Assembly: GCA_963760985.1 (NCBI GenBank)
Contig: CAVXFM010000005.1
Location: forward strand, 1-64,000
Source of the DNA: JACRDG01 sp963760985
GTDB lineage: Bacteria > Desulfobacterota > Desulfomonilia > Desulfomonilales > Desulfomonilaceae
Direction: 5' to 3'
DNA: 64,000 nucleotides
Both the position numbers and the translations under genes were made by a program. Of this stretch, positions 10,776 to 20,073 are shown in pieces (position 1 is the stretch's first letter; each line of letters opens with the position of its first letter). The notes under the pieces were generated by a model. The model was not told where the DNA came from. It saw only the letters and a program-made list of their open reading frames with translations, and did no database searches.

Positions 10776-11288
10776 ATGGGCACGAAGCTGAAAATCCCTC
10801 ACATTCCTGAAGAGGAGCGCACGCCTCTGGTGACGGCTCTTTTGGAGATCATCCAGATCCAGCAGGAGCTGATTCAGGAACTGAGAGGCGAGATAGCCAG
10901 AGTAAAGGGCCACAAGCCGAGGCCCAGGATCAAACCGTCCGCCCTTGAAAAGGGTCATTCTGACGAAGCGAAGATGGAGTCGAGGGCCAAACGTCCGGGC
11001 TCTGCCAAGAGCAAGAAGACAGACAAGCTTGAGATCCATGAGAGGCATGTCCTAAGGGCCGATAATGTGCCGCAGGGGAGCAGGTTCAAAGGTTACGAGG
11101 AGTTCACCGTGCAAGGCCTCCTCGTGCAGCCACACAATACTCTCTACCTCCGAGAGCGTTGGATAGCCCCTTCAGGGGAGCAGGTTATAGCCCCATTTCC
11201 GGATGAGGTCAGGAAACTGGGGCATTTTGCGGTCTCATTGCACAGCTTCATTCTTTACGGCGAAGAGCCTCTAATATGCCCAGGATGA
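10776..11288 (+). pseudogene. IS66-like transposase, N-terminal fragment
   Basis: 170 residues from an ATG at 10776 after GGGGGC. Residues 15-45 form a coiled coil (LLEIIQIQQELIQELRGEIA), followed by a basic Lys/Pro linker (KPRPRIKP..SKKTDK) and FKGYEEFTVQGLLVQPHNT, then LRERWIAPSGEQVIAPFPDE. This matches the N-terminal third of transposases whose coiled coil is followed by GYxxYxVQxLxxxPHNTxYxRERW. The product normally continues into a DDE domain, but the frame ends at 11288 (LHSFILYGEEPLICPG) in unrelated-looking sequence, so the catalytic part is missing. The downstream 700 bases are debris. Confidence 0.65.
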
Positions 11289-12069
11289 AAACTTGTCAGC
11301 GGGTACTGCCAAAACTCGACTGAAATCGGCACGTGAACGTCAAAAAAGGCCACTTTTTGATGTACCCGTTTACAACTTCAGCCCTCCATTTTTGTAATCG
11401 AGTGACCCCGCATCCTCCAGTCGTTCAATGTAGCGATTCATGGTTCAGGCCGGGATCTCTCTTTCCATCGGATCGTCACGGATACTCACCTGTCCCGCCT
11501 CCAGGGAGCATACTATGGAAGCAGTCTATCACACGGTGGCCGGTCTCAGGAACCGCATACGGGTGACGATATGAACCAAAGCGGTACCCGGCCTGGACAT
11601 ATGGCCCGGTTCTGTCTAGTAATTCCGGCCGGCTGTTGCACGAGATTCGTTCGAAAAGGCACCTGGAGAACGCTTCTGCGCGACGTTCTCGATTGGGGTA
11701 GGCTTCGCCCCCGCGCTCCGGGGGGGTATGGCCATTTCCTCAACATTTGGAGAGAGGATAGCCTAATAGTGTCTTATAGAGCCAAGAAGTTTATCGTAAA
11801 ATCATAACCAGAGGAATGCTTTCGATCGAGCCACTGCCTTGGAGAGTTTCCACAAGACGGCGTGGTGGTCCACAGTCTGAACTTGACTACGGCGGATACA
11901 TGTGTTTGGGATCCACGGCGGCATGAAATGGGATGGCCGAATTGAAACGACGAGCGACGAATAAGTCATTGCAAGGACCAAGTAGAGGAGTCCAAAAGCA
12001 ATTTCTGCCCAATGGTTTTGTCCGGCAAAGCCCCGGTTCCTGCCGCGTTATTGCATTTGCAAACAGTAA
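11289..12069. other. Gene-poor stretch containing one copy of a dispersed repeat
   Basis: No supportable coding region. 11870-11957 resembles 13128-13212 (both contain CAGTCTGARCTTGACT, ATGTGTTTG and a GATGGCC block), the sequence that precedes the nucleoside deoxyribosyltransferase fragment at 13221. Here no such fragment follows. Confidence 0.5.
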
Positions 12070-12909
12070 TCAAGTCGACCCGGCTTTCCGCAGCACCGTC
12101 AATAGCTCCTTTCTCAAGTTCTCGGCTGCCGGGATGGTCTGGGTGAAGACCTCTTCGATCTTGCCAAAATCGAGCATCCTGACATCCCGGATCTGTGGCC
12201 AAACGTAGATGTCCGGTTTGAGCCTCTTCAATTTGTGGGTAAGCATCGTTGTCTGCATGATATCGAAGGTTCCAAGCACAGACTCCAGCGCATTTGGAAA
12301 GTCGGGACCGCTCGCAACTCGGACTCTGCTGACGTTCACTGCGATGATGAAGTCCGCACGGCTTGTAAGCAAGTCATAGGGCAACATGTTGACCACACCT
12401 CCATCGACCAGAATTCTGCCTTCTATCGAAACCGGCGAGAAGACTCCAGGTACGGCCATGCTGGCCTGTATGGCCGGAAGCAAGCGGCCCTCATGAAACA
12501 CGACTTCCTCTGCCGACCAATAATCCGCCGCTACGACGAGCAAAGGAATGTCCAGATCCTCAAATCTGTCCACCCTGATTTCGTTAAGCAGGGAGTTCAG
12601 GATACCTTCCGCATTAATTAATCCGCTACCGGAGAAGTCCGGTTTGAAAGCATAAACCCACTTCAGCAAATCTTCTCTCTTTTCTATCAGGTCTCGCCAC
12701 GTGTCATTCTTGAGAATGAGGCGTTTTGCGATAATCTCTCTGATCTCTCTGGCAGACATGCCCGATGCATATAGGGCTCCGACAATTGCTCCCATGCTGG
12801 TACCCGCTATGAGGGCAGGACGCATCTGCAGATCGTCGAGGACCTGAAGAATGGGGACATGGGCCAGCCCTCTCACTCCACCGCCACCCAAGGCTATGCC
12901 CAAATTCAT
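12070..12909 (-). CDS. Patatin-like phospholipase
   Basis: Predicted serine acyl-hydrolase (patatin/RssA type) of 279 residues acting on phospholipids or other acyl esters through a Ser-Asp dyad. The oxyanion-hole motif GGGGVRG is at residues 8-14, the nucleophile elbow GTSMG at about 37-41 (Ser39), and the DGG motif with the catalytic Asp at about residue 170 (ILVDGGVVNMLP). No signal peptide or membrane segment, so it is probably cytoplasmic. The ATG at 12909 is chosen because AAGGAGG lies 7 bases upstream; an in-frame ATG at 12981 adds 24 basic residues with no such site. It is a single gene, intact, with no functional partner nearby. RssA-like proteins are common in Desulfobacterota and the substrate cannot be predicted. 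Confidence 0.9.
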   Translation of the reverse strand: MNLGIALGGGGVRGLAHVPILQVLDDLQMRPALIAGTSMGAIVGALYASGMSAREIREIIAKRLILKNDTWRDLIEKREDLLKWVYAFKPDFSGSGLINAEGILNSLLNEIRVDRFEDLDIPLLVVAADYWSAEEVVFHEGRLLPAIQASMAVPGVFSPVSIEGRILVDGGVVNMLPYDLLTSRADFIIAVNVSRVRVASGPDFPNALESVLGTFDIMQTTMLTHKLKRLKPDIYVWPQIRDVRMLDFGKIEEVFTQTIPAAENLRKELLTVLRKAGST

Positions 12910-13080
12910 GGGTTGTACCTCCTTCAATGCATAGAGTTCCCTGTTTCGTTTCCGCGGGATGTAGCCATTTCTTTCTCTCATCCTGATCTGCGGGACTTCA
13001 GGTTTCCAGGAGCGCTATCTCTCGGTTTGAGGTGGAGACGGCCCGGGAGGTCAGTCTACCACACCGCTCAACTGACCAGT

Positions 13081-13121
13081 GAGATTCGTTCTCAAACGCA
13101 CTGGGATGGATTCTGAGCGAC
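13081..13121 (+). repeat. Dispersed repeat, diverged copy 1
   Basis: Contains GAGATTCGTTCTCA and GATTCTGAGCGAC, shared with 48889-48938 and, less exactly, 42437-42486. It lies about 100 bases upstream of the nucleoside deoxyribosyltransferase fragment. Confidence 0.5.
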
Positions 13122-13127
13122 GTCTTG

Positions 13128-13212
13128 TGTTGCAGTCTGAGCTTGACTGCGTTGGACACAATGTGTTTGCTATCCGCAGCGGCATCAATGTGATGGCCAA
13201 AATAAAATGAGG
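13128..13212 (+). repeat. Dispersed repeat related to 11870-11957
   Basis: About 85 bases alignable with 11870-11957 with scattered mismatches and small gaps. This copy ends at the start codon of the deoxyribosyltransferase fragment at 13221, so it may be that gene's upstream leader duplicated elsewhere. Confidence 0.5.
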
Positions 13213-13220
13213 AGCGACCC

Positions 13221-13460
13221 ATGACGACCGTATACTTGGCATCCCCTCTCGGCTTCTCTCCGGAATGGAAGACCTCCAGGGACAAGATCAAACGACGGCT
13301 GCATGAACTTGAGTGCACTGTGCTCGATCCCTGGGAAGGGCCATTCCGTCCCACGATTGAGGAAGCGAGCGCTGTTCGGGATTGGCGTGCCCGTGTCGAG
13401 GCCTTAAGAAAAATCGCCAAGGAGATCGGGAAGGCCAACGAAGGAATGATACGAGCTTGA
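13221..13460 (+). pseudogene. Nucleoside 2-deoxyribosyltransferase-like protein, N-terminal fragment
   Basis: The 79-residue product starts with TVYLASPLGFSP, the nucleotide-binding N-terminus of the nucleoside 2-deoxyribosyltransferase family, which exchanges bases on deoxynucleosides. It runs to EIGKANEGMIRA and stops. In the family, and in the separate fragment at 16770-16980, the next residues are MIRTCDIVLGVLDGAELDSG with the active-site region; here a one-base difference around 13457 creates the TGA. The start follows GAGGAGCGACCC. Without the catalytic half it should be inactive. Two further fragments of the same family occur in this window (16770-16980 and 39098-39161). Confidence 0.7.
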
Positions 13461-13643
13461 TGATGCCGTCCCTATAGAAAGGGCTTCTTCAAACACCGGT
13501 TCACCGCAGTGACAATTACCGCGCAGAGCAGCAAGGGGCATAAGTCTCCGACTATATTGAAAGATTTGAACAAATCACGGGGAGATAAATCGAGCACGAC
13601 GTTGCTTTCCCTCCCGACAACGGTTGGCAGTTTTGATCACTAA
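13461..13643. other. Short spacer without a gene
   Basis: Separates convergent features; no terminator with a clear stem and T-run was recognised. Confidence 0.4.
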
Positions 13644-14906
13644 TTAAAAAGAGGGATTCTTCTTTCCTATGCCGATCTGCATCAGATCCTCGCCAATGAT
13701 CAACTTCCCGGAAAAGTTGCGCTGCGCCTTCCGCAATCGGGGAATCGGTGTATTTCCGGGACCGATATGGCTGAGAACCAACGTCTTGGCACCACACTGC
13801 TGCGCGACTTTTCCGACATCCTCAATGACTGTATGCGCGGACATGGCGTGAATGTAGAGCGGCCAAGCGGGATCTCCTTGCTTGACGCCTTTGAAGGCGG
13901 TGTCAATCCAAGTCTTGTCGATGACCTCGTGAACGAGGACATCGGCGTCCTTAGCCAATTTTTGCAGATTCCCCTTGGTATTAGGGCCGGTATCGCCAGA
14001 AATGACTAGTGATCCGTCAGCAGTGTCGAAGCGGAAGGCGAAAGCCGGATAGACCTGGCGATGATCGACCAGAATGGCCGAAACGCGGACCAGATCGTCT
14101 TGGTAAATTTCAAACGGATCCATCGCCGGACAGGTTTCGGCATCAGTCCACCCTTTGGTCGGATCGGGAGGAGTAAAATTGGCGGGCCATGGAATGGACT
14201 GGGGGTCGCCGATCTCCTTAACATCGATGATTTTGGTCAGATCAGGGTAGCCCACGTCCCGTGCGCAATCGTTGAATGTCTGGGCGAATGCCTGCAATAT
14301 CAGGCTGGTCATCTGCTTGGTGCCTGGAGTAGACGTGGCCTGCGAAGAATCGCTCTTCTCTGTCTGAATGATGGTGCCAGTGTAGCCGGAGGTGTTTTCT
14401 TCCAGCCTTCCCCTGTTACCAGGTCCGATAATCTGTAGGGGTTTGGGGACACCAAAGCCTGCCCTGGCACCGATTTCCAGGAAGGTTGGATAATCGCCTA
14501 GATGGTCCATATGAAGGTGCGTGAGAAAGACGGCACGAACTTTGTTGAGAAAGCAAGACAGGTCAGCTTGCGTCTTCTGGCCATCAACAGTGATAAATTT
14601 GCCCCAATTGAACGCTTCTGCGAGGCGATGAGTAGCGCCAAAACCCAAATCTATAATATACATGGCATCACCGACAACCAAAACTTGCGACGCGCTGGCG
14701 CGGCTTGAACCAGGCCACCAAGTCATCCCTCCCGTGGTTCCCAACAAAACCAATCTGGTATTGTAGTTTTTCGCAGCAATTGAGCTCGATGAGGAAGCAA
14801 ATGCTATTTTCTTACCGAAACACAGTGGAAATAGAGCAAGCGCCCCTATTCCTTTCAGGATTGACCGTCGCAACACCTTTGTTTCGCGTTCAGTTACTCG
14901 ATGCAT
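13644..14906 (-). CDS. Exported metallo-beta-lactamase-fold hydrolase
   Basis: A 420-residue protein with an N-terminal export signal (a twin-Arg pair in KVLRRSILKGIGALALFP, then a hydrophobic stretch, resembling a Tat signal) followed by a metallo-beta-lactamase fold. The metal motif is THLHMDHLGD, and further ligands are expected at SGDTGPN and at the C-terminal His of VLSHIGPG. The size and the HxHxDH motif fit the RNase Z/arylsulfatase-like branch of periplasmic metallohydrolases; the substrate is unknown. The ATG at 14906 has GGAG six bases upstream; other in-frame starts (14948, 14918) lack one. It is unlinked to neighbours by operon. A twin-arginine signal with a metal enzyme suggests folding in the cytoplasm before export. 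Confidence 0.85.
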   Translation of the reverse strand: MHRVTERETKVLRRSILKGIGALALFPLCFGKKIAFASSSSSIAAKNYNTRLVLLGTTGGMTWWPGSSRASASQVLVVGDAMYIIDLGFGATHRLAEAFNWGKFITVDGQKTQADLSCFLNKVRAVFLTHLHMDHLGDYPTFLEIGARAGFGVPKPLQIIGPGNRGRLEENTSGYTGTIIQTEKSDSSQATSTPGTKQMTSLILQAFAQTFNDCARDVGYPDLTKIIDVKEIGDPQSIPWPANFTPPDPTKGWTDAETCPAMDPFEIYQDDLVRVSAILVDHRQVYPAFAFRFDTADGSLVISGDTGPNTKGNLQKLAKDADVLVHEVIDKTWIDTAFKGVKQGDPAWPLYIHAMSAHTVIEDVGKVAQQCGAKTLVLSHIGPGNTPIPRLRKAQRNFSGKLIIGEDLMQIGIGKKNPSF

Positions 14907-14948
14907 GATAATCTCCATCTTCAAGCTCGGAACGTTTTGACCCTGCAA

Positions 14949-15194
14949 TTATAGGGCAAAATCTCGGAAGTGGAAGCACAACCGGAGATTGCGGCCATCC
15001 CACAATCCAAAGCGGAAGTTGAACCAAACTGTTAGGTTCCAACCAGAATTATGCGGCGGCCTTGCCATGTTTACCGTTTTGACACCCATGAGGAGTGGAG
15101 GGATCGCCCTGGCAACCCCGAAGAGGTCTGCATGGAGAGTCCAGCGCGACCTGAAACACACAAAACCGTCGTCGCGTTGATGAAAAGGCCCCTT
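14949..15194. other. Spacer upstream of the metallohydrolase gene
   Basis: No supportable gene. It would contain the promoter of the minus-strand metallohydrolase, but no convincing -35/-10 pair was identified. Confidence 0.4.
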
Positions 15195-15929
15195 TTATCC
15201 TGTTTCTGAGGGTACCGCACCTACCTTCACTCCGTCAACCGTTTTTCTCGCCGCGGCTATCACCCGAGGACAGCTTGGTAAAGCTGAGCCCATGGGGTGG
15301 CTGATGCCACGTGAACATACCACCGCACTCCCACCGTGATAGGCGACTCTCGCTCCGACTCTGATCAGGCTGCTAATGAGCCACTCCATTGACCGTTTGC
15401 CTTCTTCGGCCATCATGCAGAATTGCCGGAGCATCTGCGCGAGGTCTGAGGCACAGACCCGCGGCATGAAATGATCTGGATTCTGAGTCTCGTGGCTCTT
15501 CGTGCAGGCACATGTTGGAGATTGACTTATGCTGGACCCATGGCCGATAAGACAAAGTCGCGGAGAATCGCTCTCCTTCCGACACGATCTGACAGACTCA
15601 ATTTGTACGGTAGTTTTGGCCTTTGCAAGCTCACCCGTACGAGCCCATCCGTCGGCAGATCTTCGCATTGTTTCACAACCATCATTATCTTCAAGCATTT
15701 TCTTTTGTCTTCGACCTGTGAAACCAACAAGAACTTGGGTTTGAGAGAAGCACCCTGGTTTGATCTTTGCATGCACAGACCGACACCTTGGCAGAGCCTG
15801 TATACAAGCGCTCTTTGTGGTCGGAGGCCTTCGCTTTGCCATTCTGGAACATGAAGATACCATGCCACGATACCTGAGCGAGCTATCAGGGCTACGGAAC
15901 GGTCTGAAATAACTTGAGATAGACCACAT
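15195..15929 (-). pseudogene. Probable transposase remnant (IS1380-like C-terminus)
   Basis: The C-terminal 80 residues (EWLISSLIRVGARVAYHGGS, then a basic tail ending in VIAAARKTV) resemble the end of IS1380-family transposases, where a conserved helix is followed by IKxGAxVxRHxR. The upstream half of this open frame is arginine/serine-rich and not protein-like, and a more natural-looking frame (KLPYKLSLSDRVGRRAIL) runs in parallel at 15527-16009, suggesting several frameshifts. No start or terminal repeats could be placed. The family assignment is tentative. Confidence 0.4.
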
Positions 15930-15995
15930 CTTCTGCTATCGTGGCTCCCATCCAAGCTGATCATGAAATTCTGATGGATAGCGAGAGGGTAGCTC

Positions 15996-16280
15996 ATGAC
16001 GTTGACCAAGGCTGATATAGCTCAGAAGATAGCCGATGATTGTGGATTTATGAAAGGTGAAGCCACCGAGATCGTCGAAAAGATCCTGGAAATTATCAAG
16101 ACCAGTCTCGTTAACGGTCAAGACGTGATGGTCTCTGGCTTCGGGAAATGGTCCGTGAAGGACAAGAGAGCGAGGCGCGGGAGGAATCCGCAAACAGGGG
16201 ACGAGTTACTTCTCGATGCGAGGCGAGTGGTCACATGGAAGTATTCTCCCAGGTTGAAGATGGCTCTGAATGGATCATAG
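15996..16280 (+). CDS. HU/IHF-family DNA-binding protein
   Basis: A 94-residue histone-like protein of the bacterial HU/IHF family, which bends DNA as a dimer. It has the N-terminal helices (MTLTKADIAQKIADDCG), the conserved GFGKWSVKDKRARRGRNP arm in which Pro is the intercalating residue, and a C-terminal TWKYSPRLK. The GRNPQTGDELLL segment and the length are closest to IHF-alpha. The ATG at 15996 follows GAGAGGG at 9 bases. It is a single gene between transposase debris and an unknown small gene. A dimer partner is not encoded nearby. IHF is the usual DNA-bending partner of sigma-54 activators, and two such activators lie in this window, but any link is inference. Confidence 0.9.
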   Translation: MTLTKADIAQKIADDCGFMKGEATEIVEKILEIIKTSLVNGQDVMVSGFGKWSVKDKRARRGRNPQTGDELLLDARRVVTWKYSPRLKMALNGS

Positions 16281-16408
16281 GGGCAATTCTGAAAAGGCGA
16301 CGAGATTGCGAGTCCTCCTTCATGGCGAGTCACGGGTGCTGCATTTTTCGGCAGCCACCTTCAGCACTTTTCCGTTGGCGGGCCTGAAGGCAAGAACGGA
16401 GCGAAGAC

Positions 16409-16702
16409 ATGATAAAAGACTTCTTCAATGAAATCATCAGAAGAATGGAATGGGCCAAGGACAGGAAATTGACACCGGAAATCCGACAGACTTCTGCAGA
16501 GATCATCTGTCGAATTCCGCTAGACGAGGCTGTATGGTATACGGTGAGCATAAGGGAGGTGAAGGAATCCGGAGTACTGATTCAGTCGTTGTTTCCGGAC
16601 GGGGAACCACACTACTACTTCGAAAGGCCCGGGATAAGCCCGCATCAAACCTTCTGCCTCATCAGTGCGGCGGTGTTGATCGTCTATGGTACGCCGATGT
16701 GA
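16409..16702 (+). CDS. Hypothetical protein, 97 residues
   Basis: Not recognised. It is a small soluble acidic/aromatic protein beginning MIKDFFNEIIRRMEWAKDRK, with a central IICRIPLDEAVWYTVSIREV and a FPDGEPHYYFERPG segment. The composition looks like a real protein, with few rare residues and alternating hydrophobics. The ATG follows a weak site (AACGGAGCGAAGAC). The overlapping +1 frame at 16450-16743 is Gly/Arg-rich and is treated as a shadow. It lies downstream of the HU/IHF gene with a 128-base gap, so it is probably transcribed separately. Confidence 0.5.
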   Translation: MIKDFFNEIIRRMEWAKDRKLTPEIRQTSAEIICRIPLDEAVWYTVSIREVKESGVLIQSLFPDGEPHYYFERPGISPHQTFCLISAAVLIVYGTPM

Positions 16703-16769
16703 TACCGTCAAGAGAGTCGGCTGTCGGCGATCGTTGGTCATGACCGGCAGCATGATAGACAAGAAAGCC

Positions 16770-16980
16770 TGTCAACTCATTGCGAGCAACGCCCAGAGAC
16801 GTGGAGCGTACATGGACATAGCCACGCGGATCGGCAAGGCCAACGAGGAGATGATACGCACCTGTGATATCGTCTTGGGCGTGCTCGACGGGGCGGAGTT
16901 GGATTCGGGTACCGTCAGTGAGATTGGTTTTGGCGCGGGTATCGGCAAGACATGCTACGGTTGCGCACCGATTTCAGCGA
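16770..16980 (+). pseudogene. Nucleoside 2-deoxyribosyltransferase-like protein, C-terminal fragment
   Basis: The translation CQLIASNAQRRGAYMDIATR, then IGKANEEMIRTCDIVLGVLD and ELDSGTVSEIGFGAGIGKT, corresponds to the catalytic C-terminal half of the family: the active-site Asp/Glu lie in DIVLGVLDG and DSGTVSEIG. The N-terminal YLASPLGFSP part is missing, and after GKTCYG the frame runs into unrelated residues. The upstream boundary is inside 16686-16770. This fragment overlaps in content with the N-terminal fragment at 13221-13460 (both include IGKANE.MIR), so the two are remains of different copies and not one split gene. Confidence 0.7.
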
Positions 16981-16988
16981 CTGCGGAG

Positions 16989-17071
16989 ACTTTGAGGAAC
17001 TCCCCGCCGTATTCATGTAAAAGGTCCATCATTCATTTTTTGCACTCTCGGGAATCGTCGGGGATGTCCAT
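16989..17071 (-). pseudogene. Small ORF of a two-member family (copy 1, with a stop)
   Basis: From an ATG at 17071 behind AGGAGG the minus strand reads MDIPDDSRECKK, then TGA, then MMDLLHEYGGEFLKVS. The copy at 62013-62111 reads MDIPEDLHERRKWTMQLLQQ and then YGRRFLIFEPED, so the TGA sits exactly at the Trp codon (TGG) of the other copy. Both keep a good ribosome-binding site. Function unknown. Because both are about 30 residues they may be leader or toxin-like peptides, or the N-terminus of a larger lost protein. Confidence 0.5.
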
Positions 17072-17321
17072 GACCGCGTTCCTCCTGCCTGCCGGAGCAG
17101 ATTTTATCATGGCTCGGAAACATTCCGCCAGGAAATGCGCAGAGATGGGGTCAACTTGGGCCACGTTGGCCCAAATAGTCCTGGAATCTTCTGATACGGC
17201 TCTCGCCGCTTTCGGCATTTTGCACCAAACCCCACTCGCCCAGGAAATTCGCTTTAATTTCAACCGGTGGGCCGCTCGTACAAACGAGCTGCCAGGGTTC
17301 ATCATGGCCCAGAGGAACTGA

Positions 17322-18036
17322 ATCAGACCTGAAAATCTGATGCACCATTTTTGTTGGGCGAACTCCCCGTCACGGCTCTATAATGGCAAACCCACGAGAC
17401 CTGGAAAATTAACTATAGAGAAAGCGGTTGAGCCTATAGCGGATGCAGGACGATGCGACACATCTTACAGTCAGCGAGGTACAGACTACGGGTGTTCATT
17501 GAAAAATCGTCTCGATTGAGCAGTTGGAGCCAAAAATTGTGCTTTGGTTGGGATGTAGCACCGTTTCTGACGCTCATTCGCACTCCATTCCGATGCCTCC
17601 TTGTGCACAAGTGCTGCGCCTCCACCGGAAACGCGGTTCGTGGGTTGAGGACTTTCGGCCGGTGGAAGAGGCGAAATGCAGCGTTTCGGGCGGCTCATCA
17701 TACTGTTGGCGGCAGAGTCCGACAATCTCTGGGCGTTAGATTAATCCATGTGGTATACTGGCCATACTACGGTCCCGAGTAGGTGACCTCGTCTCGCGGA
17801 AGGAGGCCTCGTCAAGTCGGATTTGACGTGCCGAAGAGCTGGGGACTTTGCTGAAGCGCATAGAGAAACATGGCCTTTTCATCTGCCGGAGCAGTATAAA
17901 AGGGCAGACCGTTGCATCAGGACGAAACTGCATCAAGATAACCGCCGTGCGAGGACACGCAGAGATGCAGCTTTCCATCGCGGTCAAGAGACAGGCGCTT
18001 CCGTTGAGTAAATGACGTGAATTCCCGTACTAAGGC
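17322..18036. other. Gene-poor stretch upstream of the sensor kinase
   Basis: About 700 bases with only overlapping, arginine-rich short frames on both strands. Presumably the sensor-kinase promoter lies at its right end, but none is convincing. Confidence 0.45.
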
Positions 18037-18060
18037 ATGGCTCCGGGGAGAGTGATTACC

Positions 18061-20073
18061 ATGAAGAACCTCGCCAACTCCCTCCTGACTCGCGCCCGCG
18101 ATCTCTCGTTACAAACGAAGTTCAGCCTGGGCATCGTAATAATCCTTGGCGTTTTCACGGGATTCCTCTCATACGGTCTGTACAAACAGCTCGAAGACTC
18201 CCTTATCAGGAACGTGGACCAGAAATCTGAGATCATTCTTGCAGAGCTCGGAGCAACTCGGAATTACGTGTCCTCAATACTCAGGCCTAAGATTTCCTCC
18301 CTCATAGCTGACGACGAATTTGTTCTGGAGGCCATGTCTTCAGCGTACGTGTCTCGACAGATCATGGATCGATTCCAAAAGACGTTCCCCGCATTTCGGT
18401 ACAAAAGGGCAGCAATCGATTCTCGCGGCCCGTTGAATGAGGCGGATGCATTCGAGCGTGAGATCCTGTGTCGGCTCAGAGCAGATCCGCATCTCAAGGA
18501 TTGGCAGGGGCTGGTGACGAGGAACAATGAACGATTTTTCGTGCGCATGGTTCCGATCCGTACTGAGTCTGCTTGTCTTCGTTGCCATGGAGACAGCGAC
18601 GACGCTCCAGCAAAGCTCATTGGCATCTATGGATCGGATCGCGGATTCGGCAGAAGGGTTAACGAAGTTGCAGGCATGGATGTTCTCTCGTTTCCCGTTG
18701 AAAGAGCGATGGGCAAGATAACAGCCCAAACCGTAGCCACCATGGGACCGGGAATTGCCGCTATGCTGGCAGCGTCCATGCTCGTTATAGTGTTTTTCAG
18801 AAGGCTCGTAGTGAACAGAATCGCGCTGCTCACAGGTTTTTTTTCCGAGTTCGTGTCTGAGGAAAGTGGACTGAGCCGTAGACTCAATATTGTTCAACAC
18901 GACGAAATCGGCGAAGTATGTTGGGCGTTCAATCGGATGGCAGACAGACTGAACGATCTCATGAAGGAACGGACCGACCTGCTTGAGACCTCGATTTCCC
19001 AACGCGAGAAAATGAGCTCAATTTTTGACGGGATCACTGACCAGCTCATGCTTATTGCGCCCGATCATACGGTGCTTATGGCCAATTCAGCTTCCCTGAT
19101 CGGAAAGGACCCCTCCACAGGTACGTCAAAATGCTTCGACCTTATTCACGAATTAGCTGTTCCCTGTACGGGTTGCCTCTTGGATCGCACCCTCCAGGAG
19201 AAAGTCCCGACGTTCGGTGAACTGCAGCATCCCGGTGGAGAGACCTATCTAGCTCATTTTTACCCTATCTTGGATAGGCGAACCGGTGAAGTGGAGAGTG
19301 TCGTGCATTACTGTAAATCCATCACGGAACAGAAAAGGATGGACCAGCAAATGATGCACGCGGAAAAGCTCGCATCTCTGGGCCAACTTGTCGCGGGTGT
19401 GGCACACGAATTGAACAACCCCCTGGGTCTGATCCTGTTTTACGCGGAACTACTCAAAGAAGAGCTTCCCACAGGTTCTGGACACCTCCCCGACATCGAG
19501 GTCATTGTGAGAAACGCGGACACCTGCCGGTCCGTGGTTCAGGATTTGCTCGAGTTCTCGAGAAATGCGCAGACCGTACGCCTGCCCGGCCAACTCAACG
19601 ATACGATCACCAGGGTGATCTCTGTTCTCCAAAAACAATTTATCAAAGAAGGAATTCGGATCGAAACGTGTCTGGACCCGAACCTCCCCATGATTCCCCT
19701 CAACGAGAGCAAACTCCAGCAAGTATGGATGAACCTCTTGCTCAACGCGAAACAGGCCCTCAAGGACGGGGGCGGTCTGATTACCGTCACCACGAGACAT
19801 GATAGAGCCGCAGGGATTTCATCGGTAATTGTCGAAGACAACGGTGAAGGCATATCGCCTGAGATCATCCACAAGATCTTCGATCCTTTCTTCACAACCA
19901 AGAACGATGGCGAGGGCACGGGTCTCGGGCTATCGGTCAGTTATGGCATCATAAAGGAGCACGGGGGAGAGATCACCGTTGAGAGTCGGCCTTCCGTAGG
20001 CTCCATATTCAGAGTTCTGATGCCGGACACCATAAGGGGACGAGACTATGCCGAACAGCGAACCCGTGGGTGA
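18061..20073 (+). CDS. Membrane sensor histidine kinase with Tll0287-like haem domain, HAMP and PAS
   Basis: 670 residues. A first membrane segment (about residues 20-40, FSLGIVIILGVFTGFLSYGL) is followed by a periplasmic Tll0287-like (DUF3365) domain with the c-type haem motif CLRCH at about 178-182. Then come a second membrane segment (IAAMLAASMLVIVFF), a HAMP domain, a PAS domain (about 325-430, with a CTGCLL Cys pair), the HisKA H-box HELNNPLGLILFYAEL and a HATPase with N-box NLLLNAKQAL and G-boxes DNGEGISP and GTGLGLSVSYG. The ATG at 18061 has GGGGAGAG upstream; an earlier ATG at 18037 lacks one. The gene overlaps the response-regulator gene by 26 bases. Inference: it senses redox state or a small ligand through periplasmic haem and phosphorylates the adjacent sigma-54 activator. 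Confidence 0.92.
   Translation: MKNLANSLLTRARDLSLQTKFSLGIVIILGVFTGFLSYGLYKQLEDSLIRNVDQKSEIILAELGATRNYVSSILRPKISSLIADDEFVLEAMSSAYVSRQIMDRFQKTFPAFRYKRAAIDSRGPLNEADAFEREILCRLRADPHLKDWQGLVTRNNERFFVRMVPIRTESACLRCHGDSDDAPAKLIGIYGSDRGFGRRVNEVAGMDVLSFPVERAMGKITAQTVATMGPGIAAMLAASMLVIVFFRRLVVNRIALLTGFFSEFVSEESGLSRRLNIVQHDEIGEVCWAFNRMADRLNDLMKERTDLLETSISQREKMSSIFDGITDQLMLIAPDHTVLMANSASLIGKDPSTGTSKCFDLIHELAVPCTGCLLDRTLQEKVPTFGELQHPGGETYLAHFYPILDRRTGEVESVVHYCKSITEQKRMDQQMMHAEKLASLGQLVAGVAHELNNPLGLILFYAELLKEELPTGSGHLPDIEVIVRNADTCRSVVQDLLEFSRNAQTVRLPGQLNDTITRVISVLQKQFIKEGIRIETCLDPNLPMIPLNESKLQQVWMNLLLNAKQALKDGGGLITVTTRHDRAAGISSVIVEDNGEGISPEIIHKIFDPFFTTKNDGEGTGLGLSVSYGIIKEHGGEITVESRPSVGSIFRVLMPDTIRGRDYAEQRTRG

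Noticed and set aside
10509..11048. 179-codon minus-strand open frame
   Set aside because: Opposite the plus-strand transposase fragment; Arg/Leu-rich with no recognised family.
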